From an uncultured Bacteroidales bacterium (GTDB lineage: Bacteria; Bacteroidota; Bacteroidia; Bacteroidales; Paludibacteraceae), in assembly GCA_937911935.1 (NCBI GenBank), contig CALDQH010000091.1:1-9474 (forward strand): a stretch of DNA of 9,474 nt. The letters are read 5' to 3'. This document shows, piece after piece, positions 5,933 through 9,474 of the stretch. How positions within the stretch are numbered: position 1 is the stretch's first letter; each line of letters begins with the position of its first letter. The translations under genes were made by a program, and so were the position numbers. The notes under the pieces were generated by a model. It searched no databases, was not told where the DNA came from, and saw nothing but the letters and a program-made list of their open reading frames with translations.

Positions 5933-6943
5933 ATGAACGAAACACAATATACAGCAAAAGATTTTAAAGCAGGACAACCTCGTTGGTGTCCTGGATGTGG
6001 CGACCACGCTTTGTTAGCCGTGCTTCATAAAGCCATGGCAACCTTGGGTGTAGCACCTCATGAAACTGCCGTTATCTCGGGTATTGGTTGCTCGTCGCGT
6101 TTACCATACTATATGAATACATACGGTATGCACACCATTCACGGCCGTGCAGCTGCCATTGCTACCGGTGCAAAAGTAGCCAATCCTAACTTGACCATTT
6201 GGCAAATTAGTGGCGACGGTGACGGTTTGGCCATTGGTGGTAACCACTTTATTCACGCTATGCGTCGTAACATCGACCTAAATATCATCCTACTTAACAA
6301 CCGCATTTACGGTCTAACCAAAGGTCAATATTCACCTACATCGCCACGTGGCTTTGTAAGTAAATCGTCTCCATACGGTACCGTAGAAGATCCATTCCGT
6401 CCTGCCGAACTTTGCTTTGGCGCACGTGGTCGTTTCTTTGCTCGTTGCGTAGCCGTTGATGCTAAAGGTGCAGAACCTGTGTTGGTAGCTGCTGCTAAAC
6501 ACAAAGGTGCATCGGTTGTAGAAGTATTGCAAAACTGTGTTATTTTTAACAACGGTACACACGATGCGGTTGCTACCAGCGAAGGTCGTGCTAAAAACGC
6601 TATTTATTTGGAACACGGCAAACCCATGCTATTTGGCGAAAACAAAGAGTTTGGTTTGATGCAAGAAGGCTTTGGCTTGAAAGTTGTAAAATTGGGCGAA
6701 AACGGCATTACCGAAAAAGACATTTTGGTACACGATGCTCACTGCGAAGACAATACCTTGCAACTAAAATTAGCGTTGATGGAAGGTCCTGATTTCCCCA
6801 TCGCATTGGGGGTTATCCGCGACGTAGAAGCGCCCACCTACAACGACGCTGTTCACGGTCAAATTGCCGAAGTTAGCGAAAAAGCCAAATACCACAACTT
6901 CCAAGAGTTGCTTCTTACTAACGATACTTGGGAAGTAAAGTAA
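5933..6943 (+). CDS. korB: 2-oxoglutarate:ferredoxin oxidoreductase subunit beta
   Basis: 336 residues, full length for the family. This subunit binds thiamine diphosphate and one [4Fe-4S] cluster and forms the catalytic core with KorA. The likely cluster ligands are visible: WCPGCGD (Cys19, Cys22), Cys53 in GIGCSS, and Cys202 in LQNC. The TPP/Mg motif begins GDGDG (94-98) and ends LLNN (120-123), the classic GDG-x(~25)-N pattern. GMHTIHGRAAAIATG (65-79) is the conserved segment before it. It starts 3 bp after the korA stop behind a strong GGAGG, so the two are one operon. No separate KorC/KorD or ferredoxin gene lies beside it, consistent with the two-subunit form. The stop codon falls inside a tandem repeat (6938-6953). 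Confidence 0.94.
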   Translation: MNETQYTAKDFKAGQPRWCPGCGDHALLAVLHKAMATLGVAPHETAVISGIGCSSRLPYYMNTYGMHTIHGRAAAIATGAKVANPNLTIWQISGDGDGLAIGGNHFIHAMRRNIDLNIILLNNRIYGLTKGQYSPTSPRGFVSKSSPYGTVEDPFRPAELCFGARGRFFARCVAVDAKGAEPVLVAAAKHKGASVVEVLQNCVIFNNGTHDAVATSEGRAKNAIYLEHGKPMLFGENKEFGLMQEGFGLKVVKLGENGITEKDILVHDAHCEDNTLQLKLALMEGPDFPIALGVIRDVEAPTYNDAVHGQIAEVSEKAKYHNFQELLLTNDTWEVK

Positions 6944-7060
6944 ACTTCGGTTTATTCTAACGTGGAATTTCTGCGTTACGCTTGTCTTCGAAATCCTCAT
7001 TTACGTTAAGTAAACTCCGGTTTCTCAGACTGCGCAAGCCTTGAAATTCCTACATTATAA
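6938..7060. repeat. Two diverged tandem repeat units starting at the korB stop
   Basis: aagtaaacttcggttt (6938-6953) recurs as aagtaaactccggttt (7008-7023), 15 of 16 identical. Each is followed by a related tail: ctgcgttacgcttgtcttcgaaatcctcattta-like in unit 1, and a shorter ctgcgcaagccttgaaattcctacatta-like version in unit 2. The korB TAA (6941-6943) is part of the first copy. No gene is visible in this stretch. Confidence 0.5.
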
Positions 7061-7089
7061 TAAACCTCTTATTATCCTACTAAAAACCA

Positions 7090-7127
7090 ATCGGTCCCTG
7101 AGCTTGTCGACGGGCCCGATTTTTTTT
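7090..7127 (+). terminator. Terminator hairpin downstream of korAB, carried on a dispersed repeat
   Basis: ATCGGTCCC (7090-7098) pairs with GGGCCCGAT (7112-7120) with a single internal mismatch (T7095/C7115), around a 13-nt loop containing agcttgtcga. It is followed by eight T residues (7120-7127). It is the first clear intrinsic terminator after korB. On the minus strand the same stem is followed by a weaker T-rich stretch, so it might also stop transcripts from the DUF3089 gene. Confidence 0.7.
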
Positions 7128-7146
7128 ATATACTCGGTCCCTGAGC
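7092..7146 (+). repeat. 55-bp REP-like terminator cassette, copy 1
   Basis: It contains cggtccctgagcttgtcga (7092-7110), gggcccga, eight T, atatact, and the start of a second cggtccctgagc (7135-7146). It matches 9378-9432 at 54 of 55 positions in the same orientation; the difference is C7111 versus A9397. The core CCTGAGCTTGTCGA resembles the TTCGACAAGCTCAGG repeats that I know to be abundant between genes of many bacteria. A more degenerate copy (ctccctgaacctatga) follows near 7184-7199. Confidence 0.8.
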
Positions 7147-7166
7147 TTGTCGACGTGTTGATGACC

Positions 7167-7213
7167 GATAGGGAATAAGGGCGCTCCCTGAACCTATGAT
7201 AGAGAATAAGGGC
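7167..7213. repeat. Short direct repeat overlapping the DUF3089 gene end
   Basis: gatagggaataagggc (7167-7182) and gatagagaataagggc (7198-7213) differ at one base and are 31 bp apart. The second copy ends on the first base of the TAG stop (7213-7215, minus strand) of the lipoprotein gene. Confidence 0.5.
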
Positions 7214-8157
7214 TATCTCCCAAACGCTGCAATTCTTTGTTTTATATTTTTACGCAAGCACTCGCTGTAAACCCAAGGTTCAATACCGTGATAATCGCCC
7301 ACGTTTATAATGTCTAAGATATTAGGCATATAACTACCGTCAAAACCTTCTAGAACCAATACCTTGTACTGCGTATCGAGCGTTACGGTTATGGTATCGT
7401 GCAATGTAGCGGGAGTGCCATCGGTACGCCAATTAACTGGGTTAATGCACATAACGTTGCCCTTGCAAAGTATGTCTTTTGTGTATTTTACATCCGATAC
7501 CGAGTTGTAGCAAATGGTTACGCCCGTGTCGATAGAGTCTTTAGCAGCACGAATCCAGGGCGCTGCGGCAATGTCATCGGCCGTAACCTTATAACCCAAC
7601 ACATACGCCGCTACCATTCTGTTTTTAGCCTCATCGGGCATGGTTTTCATCAACTCTACCACCGATTTGCCCCCTTGGCTAAAGCCTGCCAAAATAAAAG
7701 GACGTTGCTGGTTAAAGTTGTTCAGGAAGTAATTAAACGCCTGTTGAACATCATTAAACGATACCTTGTTGTAGCGCGATTGGATGGTATCTTCGTTCAA
7801 GGTAGCCCACGTATCGAGTGTAATGTGACGATAGAAAGGAGAGTAGAAACGGTTGCCATCGGCCATGTAATCCGCTACTTTTCGCATCTCAATGCTCATG
7901 TTATCCAGGTGCTGTTGGTTGGTGATGTCGGCATAATGGCACACCACGCTATCCTTTGTAAACCAATCAAACTCCCAGGTAGAAGGAATGTAAAATACGT
8001 CCACACCGCTTTGGTCATTGTCCAAAATAGTGAACCACATGTTATTTTGGCTGTAGTCGGGTGCAGGCGGTATATACGCTGTGTTTTTTAGCGATTGGTC
8101 GTTTTTGCACGATGATAAAATCGCAACAAAGCAAAAAAGTAACGTTAGCTTTTTCAT
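7213..8157 (-). CDS. DUF3089-family alpha/beta-hydrolase lipoprotein
   Basis: 314 residues. Residues 1-17 are a lipoprotein signal peptide with lipobox LSSC, Cys17 being the acylation site. The following KNDQ is not an inner-membrane retention signal as known in Enterobacteria, and a charged stretch just after the cysteine is the kind of sequence that sends Bacteroidota lipoproteins to the cell surface. The mature protein matches my recollection of DUF3089, a hydrolase family: GVDVFYIPST (51-60), the nucleophile elbow GFSQGG (158-163) with Ser160, and DYHGIEPW (288-295), which probably supplies the catalytic His290. The natural substrate is unknown; an ester or lipid is plausible. It starts at 8157, where the signal peptide begins, with GGGAGA ~12 nt upstream. 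No TAnnTTTG box is evident. It is transcribed towards korAB. Confidence 0.82.
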   Translation of the reverse strand: MKKLTLLFCFVAILSSCKNDQSLKNTAYIPPAPDYSQNNMWFTILDNDQSGVDVFYIPSTWEFDWFTKDSVVCHYADITNQQHLDNMSIEMRKVADYMADGNRFYSPFYRHITLDTWATLNEDTIQSRYNKVSFNDVQQAFNYFLNNFNQQRPFILAGFSQGGKSVVELMKTMPDEAKNRMVAAYVLGYKVTADDIAAAPWIRAAKDSIDTGVTICYNSVSDVKYTKDILCKGNVMCINPVNWRTDGTPATLHDTITVTLDTQYKVLVLEGFDGSYMPNILDIINVGDYHGIEPWVYSECLRKNIKQRIAAFGR

Positions 8158-8223
8158 GGTGTATTTTTATCTCCCTAAATTATTTTACCCTCCAAAATCC
8201 GCCTTTGGCTGCGCTTAATTTGC

Positions 8224-8327
8224 CGTCTTCAGATAGAAGTGCAATGATTTTCTTCCTACTTTTTTGCAAAAATAATGGTTTTAACCCTACTTTTTTGCAA
8301 ATTGGGTATTTTTCTCCCAACTTTTTG
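8224..8327. repeat. Three diverged ~31-bp tandem units
   Basis: cctacttttttgcaaa occurs exactly at 8255-8270 and 8286-8301, 31 bp apart. A third, weaker unit (cccaactttttg, 8316-8327) keeps the same spacing. On the minus strand each unit reads CAAAAAAGTAGG or similar followed by an A-rich tail. They lie upstream of the DUF3089 gene. Confidence 0.5.
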
Positions 8328-8352
8328 AGGTGGTCACAATTTGCGACCACCT
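8328..8352. repeat. Perfect 8-bp palindrome with 9-bp spacer
   Basis: AGGTGGTC (8328-8335) and GACCACCT (8345-8352) are exact inverted repeats around ACAATTTGC. It adjoins the ~31-bp tandem units. It could be a protein-binding site or the end of a repeat element; no T run follows, so it is not an obvious terminator. Confidence 0.5.
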
Positions 8353-8400
8353 ATTTCATAACAATTCAACCTGTACGAATTTACATAGGTTGATTCCATT

Positions 8401-9249
8401 TTACAAAATGGTCTTTGGTGAAATATTTAGTTTTGAGAAAGCAAAAAGTTTTTTGCCCAAATCTTTGAGCGATGCGCCAATGTGGTACACATCGGTATCG
8501 TCAATGATCAGGAACCTATCGTGCGCCTTGGTGTATTTTTCTATCTCAATGGGCGGATATTGATTGTTGTGTTTCTGCAAATCCAACTTCAGTGCATCCG
8601 ATAGATGTGATGTGTATATCTTAGCTGATACGCCAGTATTTCGTTTGCTTAACATCAGTAGCACAGATTCATCTACGTAATTATCAATCAAAATCAAACT
8701 CTTCTTAGCCGACTTAATCAAATCGGTAGCAAATTTGTACGCTTCAAAAATCTTACCATCATGGAATACGCCTTCGGTAGGCGGTAGCGCGGTACGAACA
8801 AAGAAGTCAACTTGTTGGTTTAATCTCTCAAACTTGGCATCATGTTCCGCAAACTTACGGTCTATCTTGTTCTCGAGTAGTTCAATGCGTTGATTTACAG
8901 CATATCCTTTAAGTAGATATTCTTTTAATACTTTGTTTGCCCATCGTCTAAATTCAGTACCACGGATACTTTTAACGCGATAACCTACTGAAATTACTAC
9001 ATCCAAACTATATAGTGTTGTAGGTTTAAATTTAGAAATAGTATTATGCAAAATTTGCATATTACTTTCAGTTTCTAATTCTTTTTCAATAAATATGTTT
9101 TTAATGTGTCTTGCAATAACAGATTGGTCTTTTTGAAAAAGCTCTGCCATTTGTGCCTGACTAAGCCACACAGTTTCATTCTCAAGACGAACTTCAAGGC
9201 TAATGGTATCGTTAGGACGATACAAAATGATTTGATTGGAATTTTGCAT
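8401..9249 (-). CDS. RhuM-family protein with PLD-like C-terminal domain
   Basis: 282 residues. Residues ~6-120 match the virulence_RhuM/Bro-N-like family: VWLSQAQMAELFQ (27-39, an HTH-like segment), then FKPTTLYSLDVVISVGYRV (74-92) and RGTEFRRWANKVLKEYLLKGYAVN (96-119). Residues ~120-148 look like a charged coiled coil. Residues ~160-270 form a phospholipase D-like half: DNYVDESVLLML (189-200) and HDRFLIID (243-250), i.e. HxRxxxxD with Arg where active PLD enzymes have Lys, then GASLKD (258-263). RhuM was named from a Salmonella pathogenicity island but its biochemical role is unsettled; the N-terminus suggests DNA binding. Only one HxR site is present, so catalysis would need a dimer or is lost. 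No partner gene is adjacent, and a consensus promoter drives it alone. Confidence 0.85.
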   Translation of the reverse strand: MQNSNQIILYRPNDTISLEVRLENETVWLSQAQMAELFQKDQSVIARHIKNIFIEKELETESNMQILHNTISKFKPTTLYSLDVVISVGYRVKSIRGTEFRRWANKVLKEYLLKGYAVNQRIELLENKIDRKFAEHDAKFERLNQQVDFFVRTALPPTEGVFHDGKIFEAYKFATDLIKSAKKSLILIDNYVDESVLLMLSKRNTGVSAKIYTSHLSDALKLDLQKHNNQYPPIEIEKYTKAHDRFLIIDDTDVYHIGASLKDLGKKLFAFSKLNISPKTIL

Positions 9250-9309
9250 AAGATTAAAAAATTAAGATGTTATAACTTCGGACGAGGAGCGCCCATTTGT
9301 TTGCTTATG

Positions 9310-9340
9310 CAAAGGTAGTATAAATTGTTGATAATGCAAA
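9310..9340 (-). promoter_or_regulatory. Consensus Bacteroidota promoter of the RhuM gene
   Basis: On the minus strand TTTG (9337-9340) is followed after exactly 19 bp by TACCTTTG (9310-9317), matching the phylum's -33 TTTG / -7 TAnnTTTG layout. It is the best promoter match in the window. Transcription should begin near 9303, giving a ~54-nt leader before the ATG at 9249. Confidence 0.8.
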
Positions 9341-9377
9341 ATGTTGTTTTCCCACGCACTCCATGAGCACTTTCATA

Positions 9378-9432
9378 CGGTCCCTGAGCTTGTCGAAGGG
9401 CCCGATTTTTTTTATATACTCGGTCCCTGAGC
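9378..9432 (+). repeat. 55-bp REP-like terminator cassette, copy 2
   Basis: It is the same sequence as 7092-7146 except A9397, in direct orientation and 2,286 bp away. The stem CGGTCCC (9378-9384) / GGGCCCG (9398-9404) has one mismatch and is followed by eight T (9406-9413), so it can act as a plus-strand terminator, although no plus-strand gene is visible before it. After 9432 the copies diverge into cggttgctgagcctgtcgaa (9433-9452), another variant of the CTGAGCxTGTCGAA core. The window ends in this repeat region without a further gene. Confidence 0.8.
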
Positions 9433-9474
9433 CGGTTGCTGAGCCTGTCGAATTTTTGTGCGAGGTGAGGTGCA

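Larger units (their letters stand above)
8180..8359 (-). pseudogene. Possible decayed small reading frame, unrecognised
   Basis: On the minus strand ATG (8357-8359) is followed by AAA and then TAG (8351-8353). After that the same frame runs without a stop for 56 codons to TAA (8180-8182). The product would begin VVANCDHLKKLGEKYPICKK and end KLSAAKGGFWRVK; its composition is protein-like and lysine-rich. I do not recognise it. It could be a small gene interrupted at codon 3, the tail of a larger lost gene, or a chance frame: direct repeats within it are offset by 31 bp, which is not a multiple of three, arguing for DNA-level rather than protein-level repetition. A GTG start at 8350 would avoid the stop codon. 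Confidence 0.25.

Noticed and set aside
7399..8091. 230-residue open frame on the plus strand
   Set aside because: It is antisense to the DUF3089 lipoprotein, which has a signal peptide, lipobox and hydrolase motifs; the plus-strand product has no recognisable domain or start context.
8255..8327. CRISPR-like array
   Set aside because: The ~31-bp period is continuous diverged repeat without unique spacers, has at most three units, and no cas genes are nearby.
8367..8392. Terminator of the RhuM gene (CAACCT/AGGTTG inverted repeat)
   Set aside because: The stem is only six pairs with a 14-nt loop, and no T run follows on the minus strand.
8061..8393. 110-residue plus-strand frame
   Set aside because: Its composition is that of antisense repeat DNA (Phe/Leu-rich from T runs) and it covers the palindrome and ~31-bp repeats; no start signal or family recognised.

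Overview
The window looks like chromosome from a Bacteroidota bacterium, most likely Bacteroidales. Three promoters carry the phylum's -7 box TAnnTTTG, one of them with a correctly spaced -33 TTTG. Most genes lack a strong Shine-Dalgarno sequence. The protein families fit: a two-domain glycosyltransferase typical of the group, MltG, a fused gamma-alpha KorA with KorB, a lipid-anchored DUF3089 hydrolase and a RhuM-family protein. The species cannot be told.

Layout. 1-2633 (+): a family 2 glycosyltransferase gene, open at the left edge, then mltG 14 bp later. The first ~65 codons of the glycosyltransferase frame read as a glycoside hydrolase family 2 catalytic domain, so this frame looks chimeric. 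2694-2780 (+): tRNA-Ser(GCT) with its promoter and a strong terminator. 2780-3046: repeats, namely a ~140-bp nested inverted-repeat element touching the tRNA 3' end and two 61-bp REP-like units. 3083-3808 (-): an outer-membrane beta-barrel protein, divergent from korAB. 4094-6943 (+): korA-korB, 2-oxoglutarate:ferredoxin oxidoreductase, the main metabolic operon here. 6938-7213: tandem repeats and a terminator-bearing repeat cassette. 7213-8157 (-): a DUF3089 lipoprotein. 8180-8359 (-): a possible decayed small reading frame inside ~31-bp repeats. 8401-9249 (-): a RhuM-family protein with its own consensus promoter. 9378-9432: a second, almost identical copy of the terminator-bearing cassette.

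How it works together. The left part serves the cell envelope (glycan transfer and peptidoglycan strand termination). The centre is ferredoxin-linked central carbon metabolism. The right part is accessory: the DUF3089 and RhuM genes lie between two direct 55-bp repeats that differ at one position, so the ~2.2-kb segment could be lost by recombination between them.

No CRISPR array, transposase, integrase or complete defence operon is visible. The strongest unusual signals are the GH2/GT2 chimeric frame, the nested palindrome beside the tRNA and the dispersed terminator cassettes.
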